A DNA stretch of 36,253 nt from Alphaproteobacteria bacterium (GTDB lineage Bacteria; Pseudomonadota; Alphaproteobacteria; Micavibrionales; Micavibrionaceae), in NCBI GenBank assembly GCA_016764775.1, contig JAESRE010000024.1, positions 1 to 36,253 of the forward strand. Direction: 5' to 3'. The position numbers and the translations under genes were made by a program. Of the stretch, positions 26,383-34,831 are shown piece after piece (within the stretch, counting starts at the first letter, position 1; the number at the start of each line of letters is the position of its first letter). The notes under the pieces are model-generated. The model searched no databases. It was given only the letters and a program-made list of their open reading frames with translations, and was not told where the DNA came from.

Positions 26383-27198
26383 ATGGCATTGTTTCCACTG
26401 ATCATACTTGCCCTTGTCCAAGGCATTACAGAATTCCTCCCCATAAGCTCCAGCGGCCATTTGATTCTGGTCCATACCTTGTTTGGCGAAGACCAAAGCT
26501 GGGACAACACAAAGATTATGGATGTAGCGGTCCATGTGGGGACGCTGTTGTCGGTGCTTTTATATTTCCGCAAAGATGTACGGGTCATGGGTCAGGGCAT
26601 CGTCCCGCTTTTGACTTTACGTTTCGAAGAAAAGCCTGCACGGCTGAACCTGCATATCCTGATAGCCTCAATCCCAGTGCTCGCCGTTGGACTGGCTTTA
26701 CACATATTACAGCCAAGCTGGCTACTGCTCACTGAAATTGTCGCATGGACCACACTGATCTTTGGTATCGTGCTCTGGATTGCAGACCGTAAGGAGGAAA
26801 AGAGCAAAACTCTGGATGACTTGAACGTTAAGGAAGCGCTCCTAATCGGTCTGGCACAGATGCTCGCCCTCATCCCCGGAACAAGCCGTTCGGGTATCAC
26901 CATGACGGCCAGCCGCTTTCTGGGCTATACCCGCACCGAAAGCGCACGCTTTTCCCTGCTCCTTTCCATTATCGCCATTACGGGTGCAGGCGCTCTGGGC
27001 GTAAAGGATGTCATTCAAAGCGGCGATGCCGTTCTGGGAATGCATGTTCTGATCGCTGTTATTTTATCATTTGTTTCAGGGTGGGTCGCCATCGCCCTAA
27101 TGATGAAATGGCTTCAAAAATCGACATTCACGCCATTCGCCATTTACCGGATTATTCTGGGTGCTGCCCTGCTCGTCATTCTGTACGGTTTTGTATAA
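26383..27198 (+). CDS. uppP: Undecaprenyl-diphosphatase
   Basis: BacA/UppP membrane phosphatase of 271 residues, which recycles undecaprenyl diphosphate to the monophosphate carrier for peptidoglycan synthesis. Both active-site motifs are present: 'QGITEFLPISSSGHLIL' near residue 14 and 'PGTSRSGITMTASRFLGY' near residue 165. Multiple hydrophobic helices cover the rest, and the length is normal. The ATG at 26383 has no strong ribosome-binding site. Its 3' end overlaps the convergent rsmD gene by 23 bases. Confidence 0.97.
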   Translation: MALFPLIILALVQGITEFLPISSSGHLILVHTLFGEDQSWDNTKIMDVAVHVGTLLSVLLYFRKDVRVMGQGIVPLLTLRFEEKPARLNLHILIASIPVLAVGLALHILQPSWLLLTEIVAWTTLIFGIVLWIADRKEEKSKTLDDLNVKEALLIGLAQMLALIPGTSRSGITMTASRFLGYTRTESARFSLLLSIIAITGAGALGVKDVIQSGDAVLGMHVLIAVILSFVSGWVAIALMMKWLQKSTFTPFAIYRIILGAALLVILYGFV

Positions 27199-27730
27199 TC
27201 ATCACCCGCGTATCACCGTAGGTTTTATCAAACAGTGTCCCGAATGAAGACCCGATGATCGGGTCATGACCCTTTTCCATCTCCAGCACACAAACAGCAT
27301 CGCCAGCCAACGCCGAAGCATCGCTAAGATTTTGAATCAAATCCTGAATCATATTTTTTCGATACGGCGGGTCCATAAAAACAAGATCAAACACTTCGCC
27401 CGGTTTCGGGTCAGGTGACTTCAGCGCATCACGTTTTTGAAACACACAATCGGAAACAACACCCAACGAAGCGGCATTCTCTTTCGCCAAAGCCAAAGAG
27501 CGGGAGTCATTATCCCAAAAAGTGACATGCGCAGCACCACGCGACAGGGCTTCCAGCCCCAAAGCACCGCTTCCGCAAAATGCATCTAACACCCGTGCCC
27601 CGTTCACGGCACCGCGTGCATCCAGCGCGTTAAAAATCGCCCCGCGTACCTTGTCACTGGTCGGGCGGATATCATTGCTCTTCGGAACAGACAGTTTTCG
27701 TCCGCTATGCGCGCCGCCGACTATTCTCAT
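27176..27730 (-). CDS. rsmD: 16S rRNA (guanine-966-N2)-methyltransferase
   Basis: Rossmann-fold methyltransferase of 184 residues. It begins with the family N-terminus 'MRIVGGAHSGRKL' and 'IRPTSDKVRGAIFNAL', carries the AdoMet motif 'VLDAFCGSGALGLEALSRGA' and the catalytic DPPY at residues 120-123. Product: m2G966 in 16S rRNA. The ATG overlaps the stop of the upstream pseudouridine synthase gene by four bases, so the two RNA-modification genes form an operon. Confidence 0.95.
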   Translation of the reverse strand: MRIVGGAHSGRKLSVPKSNDIRPTSDKVRGAIFNALDARGAVNGARVLDAFCGSGALGLEALSRGAAHVTFWDNDSRSLALAKENAASLGVVSDCVFQKRDALKSPDPKPGEVFDLVFMDPPYRKNMIQDLIQNLSDASALAGDAVCVLEMEKGHDPIIGSSFGTLFDKTYGDTRVMIIQNRTE

Positions 27731-28476
27731 TTCCGGCCCTCGAAGAACGGCTTTACCTGCTGACGCAACACCTCGTCTTCCATTTCGATCAAAGCGCCTT
27801 TGGGCATTTTACCAAGTTCAAACGGACCGTAGCCGATACGGATCAGGCGGTTCACCTGCAAATTCAAATACTCCATAACCCGACGGATTTCGCGGTTTTT
27901 ACCTTCATGCAATGTGACATGCAGCCACTGGTTCGCTTTATCTTTTTGCGTCTCCAGTACGGCTTTGATCGGTTTGTATTTTACCCCCTCGACGGTCACA
28001 CCTTTCTTGAGCTTATCCAGTTTGTCTTGCGAAGCATCGCCCAACACCCGCACACGGTAACGGCGGCTCCAGCCTGTGGCGGGTAACTCCAGATGCCGCG
28101 ACAATTCCCCGTCATTAGTCAGTAGCAACAACCCTTCGGTATTCAAATCCAGCCGCCCGACGCTCAAAAGACGCGGCAACTCTTTGGGCAGGGCATCAAA
28201 CACAGTCTGTCGCCCCTGCTCATCCCTATGCGTTGTCACCAAGCCTGCCGGCTTATGATAGAGGAACAGCCGTGTCGCCTCTTTACGCGGTAATGGCTTT
28301 TTATCGACCACAATTTCGTCATCCAGCCTCACATTCAACGCAGGTGATTCCAACACTTTCCCGTTCACTTTCACGCGACCGGCCTCAATCCAACGCTCTG
28401 CATCGCGCCGTGAGCATAGCCCCGCGCGTGCGATTACTTTTGCAATTCTTTCACCCTTGTGATCTTCTGATGTCAT
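27727..28476 (-). CDS. rluB: RluB/RsuA-type ribosomal large-subunit pseudouridine synthase
   Basis: A 249-residue RsuA/RluB family enzyme that makes pseudouridine in 23S rRNA. It has an N-terminal S4 RNA-binding domain (about 8-55, AGLCSRRDAERWIEAGRV), the catalytic Asp110 in 'SVGRLDLNTEGLLLLTNDG', and 'LHEGKNREIRRVMEYL' near the end. RluB and RluE/RsuA are hard to separate by sequence, so the symbol is provisional. The ATG shares two bases with the tadA ATG on the other strand. No Shine-Dalgarno is evident. Confidence 0.9.
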   Translation of the reverse strand: MTSEDHKGERIAKVIARAGLCSRRDAERWIEAGRVKVNGKVLESPALNVRLDDEIVVDKKPLPRKEATRLFLYHKPAGLVTTHRDEQGRQTVFDALPKELPRLLSVGRLDLNTEGLLLLTNDGELSRHLELPATGWSRRYRVRVLGDASQDKLDKLKKGVTVEGVKYKPIKAVLETQKDKANQWLHVTLHEGKNREIRRVMEYLNLQVNRLIRIGYGPFELGKMPKGALIEMEDEVLRQQVKPFFEGRK

Positions 28477-28957
28477 GGATCAAGACACTATATTCATGCA
28501 GGCCGCATTGGAAGAGGCAAAAAAGGCACAAGAGATTGACGAAGTGCCGATCGGTGCCGTTTTGGTTGATCCGAAAGAGAATAAAATCGTAGCAGCAAGC
28601 GGCAACCGCACCCGCGAACAATGCGACCCGACCGCCCATGCGGAAATTTTATGTATTCGTGAATTATGCAGTTGGCAAGAGGTGCAACGCATCCCCGGAT
28701 ATGATCTGTATGTCACGCTAGAACCCTGCGCCATGTGCGCTGCCGCTATTTCATTTGCACGCCTGAACCGTGTCATATTCGGTGCATCTGATCCGAAAGG
28801 CGGAGGCATATTACACGGCGGAAAGTTTTTTGAACAACCGACATGCCATCACAAGCCTGAAATCACGCATGGTGTTTTGGCCGATGAATGCGGCGAACTC
28901 CTGACAGATTTTTTCAAAAATAAACGCGACGAAAAAAAAGCGGCTAAGCAGACTTAG
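28475..28957 (+). CDS. tadA: tRNA-specific adenosine deaminase
   Basis: A 160-residue zinc deaminase that converts A34 to inosine in tRNA-Arg(ACG). The catalytic and zinc-binding residues are His55 and Glu57 (TAHAE) with Cys85 and Cys88 (LEPCAMC). 'VPIGAVLV', '[17 protein letters not shown]' and the late '[10 protein letters not shown]' fit the family. The ATG at 28475 overlaps the divergent rluB ATG; an alternative ATG at 28496 ([12 protein letters not shown]) gives the usual TadA beginning and would relieve the overlap. Neither has a clear ribosome-binding site. The stop overlaps the purD stop by four bases. Confidence 0.95.
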   Translation: MDQDTIFMQAALEEAKKAQEIDEVPIGAVLVDPKENKIVAASGNRTREQCDPTAHAEILCIRELCSWQEVQRIPGYDLYVTLEPCAMCAAAISFARLNRVIFGASDPKGGGILHGGKFFEQPTCHHKPEITHGVLADECGELLTDFFKNKRDEKKAAKQT

Positions 28958-30243
28958 GCTGCTTTCTCTGCGGCCAATGCGCGCCAACCGATATCACGGC
29001 GGCAAAATCCATCCGGCCATTCAATCTTATCGACACCCATATAGGCACGGCGCTGTGCGTCCGCGATCGTATCACCCAACGCAGTAACACCCAGAACACG
29101 GCCACCCGTGCTGACCAGTTGCCCGTCTTTGAGCGCGGTACCCGCATGGAAAACGGTTAAATCCTTAACTTCATTCGCATCTTCTATGTTCGAAATCGGG
29201 GTCCCTTTCGGGTAACTGCCCGGATAACCTTTCGCGGCCATCACGACGCACAGGGCGGTTTTGTCACTCCATGTCACTGTGCCGAGAATTTCGTTCAAAC
29301 GTCCTTGGGCACCTGCCTGCAGAATTTCCAGCAAATCACCCTGCAAACGCATCATCATCGGCTGGCACTCCGGATCACCAAAACGAACGTTGTATTCAAT
29401 CAATTTCGGTTCACCGTTCACAATCATCAGCCCCGCATACAGCACCCCTGTAAACGGACAGCCTTCAGCTGCCATCGCTTCAATGGTCGGACGAATGATT
29501 TTATGAATAATCTTTTCTTCCAGTTCGGCCGTAATCAAATGCGCGGGCGAATACGCGCCCATACCGCCCGTGTTCGGGCCTTCGTCACCGTCAAACACGC
29601 GCTTGTGATCCTGTGCGGATGTCAGCGGCAAAATAGTCTTACCGTCAGCCAAGGCAAAATAGCTGAGCTCCTCACCATCCATAAACTCTTCAATAACGAT
29701 TTCGCTGCCAGCATCGCCGAACGCTTCACCCGAGAGCATTTCCTCGGCCGCATCAATGGCTTCCTGCTTGTTCTGACAAATAATCACGCCTTTACCGGCG
29801 GCCAGGCCGTCGGCCTTAACGACCACATTGCCGGGCTGCTTTTCAATGAAGGCTTTGGCTTGTTCGAAATCACTGAAACGGCCATAAGCCGCAGTCGGAA
29901 TGGCATATTTCGCGCATAAGTCTTTCATGAATCCTTTCGAACCTTCAAGACGGGCCGCATCGGCCTTCGGTCCGAACACATCAATACCGGCTTCAATCAA
30001 CGCATCGGCCAAACCCGCCACCAGCGGCGCTTCAGGCCCGACAACAACCAGATCGATATCTTTGTCTTTTGCGAATTGCACAACGGCCTGTACGTCTTCG
30101 CCTTTAATGTCCACACACTCGGCACAGCTCTCTATGCCTGCATTCCCCGGAGCGCAATATAACGCTTCACAATTTTCAGAAGCGGCCAAAGCCCACGCCA
30201 GCGCATGTTCACGCCCGCCTGATCCAACTAGTAAAACTTTCAT
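28954..30243 (-). CDS. purD: Phosphoribosylamine-glycine ligase (GAR synthetase)
   Basis: ATP-grasp enzyme of 429 residues catalysing the second step of de novo purine synthesis. The N-terminal '[17 protein letters not shown]' is diagnostic, followed by '[15 protein letters not shown]', '[16 protein letters not shown]', '[18 protein letters not shown]', '[15 protein letters not shown]' and '[13 protein letters not shown]'. Length is normal. I chose the ATG at 30243, which gives the conserved beginning; an in-frame start at 30261 adds six unrelated residues. It follows putA on the same strand after 42 bases. No terminator separates them, so partial co-transcription is possible. Confidence 0.97.
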   Translation of the reverse strand: MKVLLVGSGGREHALAWALAASENCEALYCAPGNAGIESCAECVDIKGEDVQAVVQFAKDKDIDLVVVGPEAPLVAGLADALIEAGIDVFGPKADAARLEGSKGFMKDLCAKYAIPTAAYGRFSDFEQAKAFIEKQPGNVVVKADGLAAGKGVIICQNKQEAIDAAEEMLSGEAFGDAGSEIVIEEFMDGEELSYFALADGKTILPLTSAQDHKRVFDGDEGPNTGGMGAYSPAHLITAELEEKIIHKIIRPTIEAMAAEGCPFTGVLYAGLMIVNGEPKLIEYNVRFGDPECQPMMMRLQGDLLEILQAGAQGRLNEILGTVTWSDKTALCVVMAAKGYPGSYPKGTPISNIEDANEVKDLTVFHAGTALKDGQLVSTGGRVLGVTALGDTIADAQRRAYMGVDKIEWPDGFCRRDIGWRALAAEKAA

Positions 30244-30285
30244 AAACTCAAATCTTCCCAAATTTGTGTGGATTTAAACTATAAC

Positions 30286-33200
30286 TTATTCGTCTAATGA
30301 GACAAGACTGGCGTTTCCGCCGGCTGCCGTCGTATCAATGCTGATGACCCGTTCACTTGCAAAGCGTTGCAGGTAGTTGGGGCCGCCTGCTTTCGGACCT
30401 GTACCCGAAAGTCCGCGACCGCCGAACGGTTGTGAGCCTACGATTGCACCTGTCATACCGCGATTAACATAAACATTACCGACAGGCAAGGCTAGTGATA
30501 GGCGGCTCTGTGTGCTCTCAAGACGGCTGTGCACGCCGAAGGTCAGCCCGTATTCTGTGGCTTTTAAATCGTCCAGCAAATCATCCAGCTTATTCTTATC
30601 GAACCGTATGACATGCAGAACGGGACCGAAGACTTCCTTTTTCAGATCCGAAATGCTTTGAATTTCATAGGCACACGGGCCGAAATAATGCCCTTCCCGC
30701 ACAAGCTCGATATCCAGCGGAACCTCGTATATCAATTCGGCAAAACCGCCCAGAGCCTCGCGGTGACGCAGCAGCGCCGATTTTGCATCCTCGTCGATAA
30801 CAGGGCCGAGATCGGACGATAAATCCATCGGGTCACCGACATTCAATTCCTTCATCGCCCCTTGCAACATGTTGATCACCTGCTGGGCGATATCGGCCTG
30901 AACACACAGAATACGCAGCGCCGAGCATCTCTGCCCCGCTGAACCGAAGGCGCTGTGAATGACGTCATCAATAACCTGCTCGGGCAAAGCGGAGCTATCG
31001 ACAATCATCGCGTTTTGCCCGCCTGTCTCCGCAATCAGCGGCACAATCGGCCCTTCTTTTTTGGCCAGCGTCATATTGATTTCGCGCGCGACATCCGTTG
31101 AGCCTGTAAAAGCCACACCGGCAACATCGCGATGCGCAACCAGCTGCGCACCAATGCGCCCGTCCCCCGTGATCAGGTTTAACGCTTCGGGCAAAACACC
31201 CGCATCATGTAAAAGATCCACCATCCATGCGCCGATCAACGGTGTTTGTTCGGCGGGCTTGGCCAACACGGCATTACCGGCCATTAATGCTGCGGCAATT
31301 TGTCCTGTAAAAATCGCGAGCGGAAAATTCCACGGACTGATACACACGAACACCCCGCGCCCCTGCATCAGGAAGTGGTTCGACTCGCCTGTAGGTCCCG
31401 GCAACGCACGCCCTTCGGGCGCAAATAAAACCTCGCCTTGCTGCGCATAATACCGCAGGAAATCGACAGCTTCGCGCACTTCCGCCAAAGCATCGGGAAT
31501 GCTCTTACCCGCTTCGCGCACGAGCAAAGCCATACATTCCGCATGCCGTTCCTCCAGCAATTCGGACGCCTTCAACAACGCCTCCGAACGCTGAACAGGA
31601 TGCGTATTCGACCATTTTTTATACCCGTCATTCGCAACTTCAAAAGCGCGGTCCACATGACGCAGATCGAGTGTATAAACATGACCGACCACGTCATTAA
31701 AATCAGCAGGGTTCTTGATATCTTCGCCTGCACCCTGACGAACCCCTTCCCCTCCGATCATGGAGGACGCATAATACATGCGAGGCGCATCGCGCATTTT
31801 TTCATAAAGCTCTTCCACCTCTTCAGGTGCATGCAGGTCCATCCCGCGCGAGTTGATACGACCCTGCGGTGGTTCATCGACAAACAGGTCTTTCGGCAAG
31901 CTGATTTTCGGATGTTTGAAACTCTTATACGATTTTGATTTATCCACAGGACAAGCCACAAGCTCTTCAACCGACACATCATGGTCCAGTATGCGGTTCA
32001 CAAAGGAGCTATTGGCACCATTCTCGAGAAGTCGGCGAACCAGATAGGGCAATAAATCCTTGTGCGGTCCGACGGGCGCATAGATGCTCGCGCCGTGCCC
32101 TTGTTCCAGCATTTGGTCGAACAATGCCTGCCCCATGCCGAAAAGTTTCTGGAACTCAAACGCACCTTTTTTGTCCTCGCCCATTTCCATGACCGCGGCA
32201 ACGCTATGCGCATTATGCGTCCCGAACATGGGGTAAAGAATGTCCGTTTCCTTAAGCAGCCGTGCCGCGCATGATAGATAAGCAATATCCGTATGTGCCT
32301 TGCGTGTGTATACGGGGAAACTCTCCAGCCCTTCAACCTGTGCGTTTTTGATCTCGCTGTCCCAATACGCCCCTTTGATCAAACGGACCTGCAAACGACG
32401 TTCATGGCTTTCGGCCAGTTCCACAACATGGTCGATCACATGCGGCGCGGATTTCATATACGCCTGAATCGCAAGGCCGAACCCTTCCCAGTCACCCAAT
32501 CCTTTATCCTGCAAAACCGCTTCAAATATCTGCAAGGATGTATTCAGCCGTTCGCTTTCTTCCGCATCGACCGTCAGGGCCATGTTATAGCCCGCCGCCT
32601 TGCGCGCCAGCGCGATTAAGCGTTCAGACATTTGGGGTACACATCGTGATTCTTGTGCGTACTCGTAACGCGGATGTAACGCCGAAAGCTTCACCGAAAT
32701 ACCGGGACGTTTTTCGGCACGCGGATCTGCCCGTTCGCCGATATATTCAATTGCCTTGGCATATCCTTCGAAATAATCTTCCGCATCAATTGCCGTTCGA
32801 GCGCCTTCGCCCAGAATGTCATACGACATACGGTAACCGCTTTTCTTGAACTTCTCCGCATTTTGATAGGCGGCCTCGATATCGTGCCCCAGTACAAATT
32901 GCTTACCCAGAATCTGCATCGCGTGCACCATCGCCTCGCGTACAATCGGCTCACCGACGCGGCGCATAACACTGTTCAGGGTTTTGGAGGTCATAAACAA
33001 ACCGACACCGGCGGCCTTCACCATCCAGTCATCGGAATTGCCGATATTCTTTAACCAGTCCGAGGCCGCAACCTTATCGTTGATCAGCGCTTGAGCAGTT
33101 TTTTTGTCAGGAATACGCAAAAGCGCCTCGGCCAGCGTCATCAACGCCAACCCTTCCTCGCTATTCAACGAGTAATCACGCATAAAGGTCTCGAGCTGCC

Positions 33201-33357
33201 CCGGCGATCTTTTCTGCGCACGTACTTCTTCGACCAAGGCCTTTGCCCTGTCATACACGGCGGATGATAAATCATCGTTCCACGAAAGCTCCTTAAGCAG
33301 AGCTTTAACGGCCTGCTCTTCGGTTTGTGTGAAATACGACGAAAAAGATCGCGACAT
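30286..33357 (-). CDS. putA: Bifunctional proline dehydrogenase / glutamate semialdehyde dehydrogenase
   Basis: A 1023-residue PutA that oxidises proline to glutamate in two steps using FAD and NAD+. The N-terminal helical arm leads to the FAD-dependent PRODH barrel, with 'RLIKGAYWDSEI' near 325 and 'PVYTRKAHTDIAYLSCA' after it. The aldehyde dehydrogenase half has 'CISPWNFPLAIF', the catalytic Glu777 (ETGGQNAM) and Cys811 (GQRCSALRIL), and 'PFGGRGLSGTGPKAGGP' near the end. There is no N-terminal ribbon-helix-helix DNA-binding domain, so this is a short type A PutA that cannot repress its own gene. The ATG at 33357 has GAAGG 5 bases upstream, lying inside a small palindrome. It is divergent from xseA. 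Confidence 0.97.
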   Translation of the reverse strand: MSRSFSSYFTQTEEQAVKALLKELSWNDDLSSAVYDRAKALVEEVRAQKRSPGQLETFMRDYSLNSEEGLALMTLAEALLRIPDKKTAQALINDKVAASDWLKNIGNSDDWMVKAAGVGLFMTSKTLNSVMRRVGEPIVREAMVHAMQILGKQFVLGHDIEAAYQNAEKFKKSGYRMSYDILGEGARTAIDAEDYFEGYAKAIEYIGERADPRAEKRPGISVKLSALHPRYEYAQESRCVPQMSERLIALARKAAGYNMALTVDAEESERLNTSLQIFEAVLQDKGLGDWEGFGLAIQAYMKSAPHVIDHVVELAESHERRLQVRLIKGAYWDSEIKNAQVEGLESFPVYTRKAHTDIAYLSCAARLLKETDILYPMFGTHNAHSVAAVMEMGEDKKGAFEFQKLFGMGQALFDQMLEQGHGASIYAPVGPHKDLLPYLVRRLLENGANSSFVNRILDHDVSVEELVACPVDKSKSYKSFKHPKISLPKDLFVDEPPQGRINSRGMDLHAPEEVEELYEKMRDAPRMYYASSMIGGEGVRQGAGEDIKNPADFNDVVGHVYTLDLRHVDRAFEVANDGYKKWSNTHPVQRSEALLKASELLEERHAECMALLVREAGKSIPDALAEVREAVDFLRYYAQQGEVLFAPEGRALPGPTGESNHFLMQGRGVFVCISPWNFPLAIFTGQIAAALMAGNAVLAKPAEQTPLIGAWMVDLLHDAGVLPEALNLITGDGRIGAQLVAHRDVAGVAFTGSTDVAREINMTLAKKEGPIVPLIAETGGQNAMIVDSSALPEQVIDDVIHSAFGSAGQRCSALRILCVQADIAQQVINMLQGAMKELNVGDPMDLSSDLGPVIDEDAKSALLRHREALGGFAELIYEVPLDIELVREGHYFGPCAYEIQSISDLKKEVFGPVLHVIRFDKNKLDDLLDDLKATEYGLTFGVHSRLESTQSRLSLALPVGNVYVNRGMTGAIVGSQPFGGRGLSGTGPKAGGPNYLQRFASERVISIDTTAAGGNASLVSLDE

Positions 33358-33359
33358 AG

Positions 33360-33372
33360 AACCTTCGAGGTT
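33360..33372. repeat. Palindrome in the putA-xseA intergenic region
   Basis: A 5-bp inverted repeat with a 3-base centre (AACCT-TCG-AGGTT) covers the putA ribosome-binding site and touches the -35 of the proposed xseA promoter. It could be an RNA hairpin masking the putA site or an operator. Confidence 0.4.
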
Positions 33373-33400
33373 GTTTTTCCTTAAATAAGAATTCTATCAT
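33371..33400 (+). promoter_or_regulatory. Putative leaderless promoter of xseA
   Basis: TTGTTT, an 18-base spacer, then TATCAT, ending 6 bases before the ATG at 33407. No Shine-Dalgarno precedes the gene. The -35 begins 36 bases before the ATG. Confidence 0.55.
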
Positions 33401-33406
33401 AAAATT

Positions 33407-34831
33407 ATGACTGAAAATGAATCAAAGAAGTCAAACGTCCCCGAATTTTCGGTGCAGGAATTGGCATTCTCTCTCAAACGCACTTTAGAAGAGAATTTTG
33501 GCCGCGTACGAGTGCGTGGAGAACTGTCCCGTGTATCCATTGCCGCCTCCGGTCACATGTATTCGTCATTGAAAGACGATCAGGCCGTCATCGACGCCGT
33601 CTGCTGGAAAGGTGTGATGTCCAAGCTTTCCGTCAAACCCGAAGAAGGGCTGGAAGTTATATGTACGGGCCGCATTTCAACATACCCGCAACGCTCGAAT
33701 TATCAGCTCATCATCGAATCTATGGAACTGGCGGGCGAAGGCGCATTGCTCAAAATGCTGGAGGAGCGAAAGAAAAAGCTCGCCGCCGAAGGGCTGTTTG
33801 CGCCCGAACGCAAAAAAGACGTCCCCTTCCTCCCTAAAACCATCGGCGTTGTCACATCTCCGACAGGCGCGGTTATCCGCGATATCCTGCATCGTCTGAC
33901 CGACCGGTTCCCGCGTGATGTGCTCGTCTGGCCCGTTCTTGTCCAAGGAGACGGTGCCGCCAAACAGGTCGCCGCAGCCGTCCGCGGATTTCAAACCATC
34001 CATGAACACGGCTTCCCGAAACCCGATGTTTTGATCGTCGCCCGTGGCGGCGGCTCACTCGAAGACCTCATGCCGTTTAACGAAGAAGAGGTCGTACGCG
34101 CAGTGGCGGACAGTGAAATCCCCGTCATATCCGCCGTGGGACATGAGACCGATACAACATTATGTGACTTTGCCGCTGACTTACGCGCACCAACGCCGAC
34201 AGGTGCTGCGGAAATGGCTGTCCCTGTGCGCGCACAACTCGCCGCACAGGTACTGGATGATGAAAAGCGTCTTGTGTCCGCGGCCAACCGCATCATCAGC
34301 GAACACCGCCAGCGTATTGAAAACCTCACCGCCCGTCTGGGCGATCCGAAACGCTTGATGGAATCACAAACCCAGCGCCTAGATCATCTAGGTGATAAAC
34401 TCGGGAGCATTTTCAAAAGCTATCTCGATGTGAAAAATAACCGTCTGGTAACGGCGGGCGCACAACTGCGCAGTCCGAAAGAAAGACTTGAACGCAGCAT
34501 CCGCGATCTCGACGTCGTTACAAAAGCGCTGCTGTCTCATAAAGACAAGCTCACCGAAAAACCCGCACAAAATGTCGAACATCTCGGCAAAATGCTTGAA
34601 GCATACAGCTTTAAAAACGTTCTGAAGCGCGGCTTTACGGTTATCCGCAATGACAAGGGAAAGATTGTTAGCGACGGCCAGAACCTGCAAGACGGTCAGA
34701 ATTTGGAAATCGAATTCCGCAACGACAATTTCGTGAATGTATCCGTAGGCGAAGGCAGCGCGTCGCCAAAACCCAAATCAAAACCGAAGAAGAAGACCGC
34801 AAACGCGGATCAGAAAAGCCTGTTCGATTAG
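33407..34831 (+). CDS. xseA: Exodeoxyribonuclease VII large subunit
   Basis: A 474-residue nuclease subunit for single-stranded DNA in mismatch and damage repair. An N-terminal OB fold (about 13-110; 'VRVRGELSRVSIAASGHMYSSLKD' by its ends) is followed by the catalytic region with 'IGVVTSPTGAVIRDILHRL', 'VARGGGSLEDLMPFNEEEVV', 'VISAVGHETDTTLCDFAADLRAPTPTGAAE' (quoted by its ends), then a long coiled-coil region (about 275-380) and a lysine-rich tail (KPKSKPKKKT). The length fits the family. The small subunit gene xseB is not adjacent. The start is supported by promoter spacing. Confidence 0.96.
   Translation: MTENESKKSNVPEFSVQELAFSLKRTLEENFGRVRVRGELSRVSIAASGHMYSSLKDDQAVIDAVCWKGVMSKLSVKPEEGLEVICTGRISTYPQRSNYQLIIESMELAGEGALLKMLEERKKKLAAEGLFAPERKKDVPFLPKTIGVVTSPTGAVIRDILHRLTDRFPRDVLVWPVLVQGDGAAKQVAAAVRGFQTIHEHGFPKPDVLIVARGGGSLEDLMPFNEEEVVRAVADSEIPVISAVGHETDTTLCDFAADLRAPTPTGAAEMAVPVRAQLAAQVLDDEKRLVSAANRIISEHRQRIENLTARLGDPKRLMESQTQRLDHLGDKLGSIFKSYLDVKNNRLVTAGAQLRSPKERLERSIRDLDVVTKALLSHKDKLTEKPAQNVEHLGKMLEAYSFKNVLKRGFTVIRNDKGKIVSDGQNLQDGQNLEIEFRNDNFVNVSVGEGSASPKPKSKPKKKTANADQKSLFD

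Noticed and set aside
28440-28468. Leaderless promoter for tadA (TTGCAA, 17-base spacer, TCTTCT)
   Set aside because: Spacing is close to the pattern, but the -10 lacks the conserved second-position A and the -35 starts 35 rather than 36 bases before the ATG.
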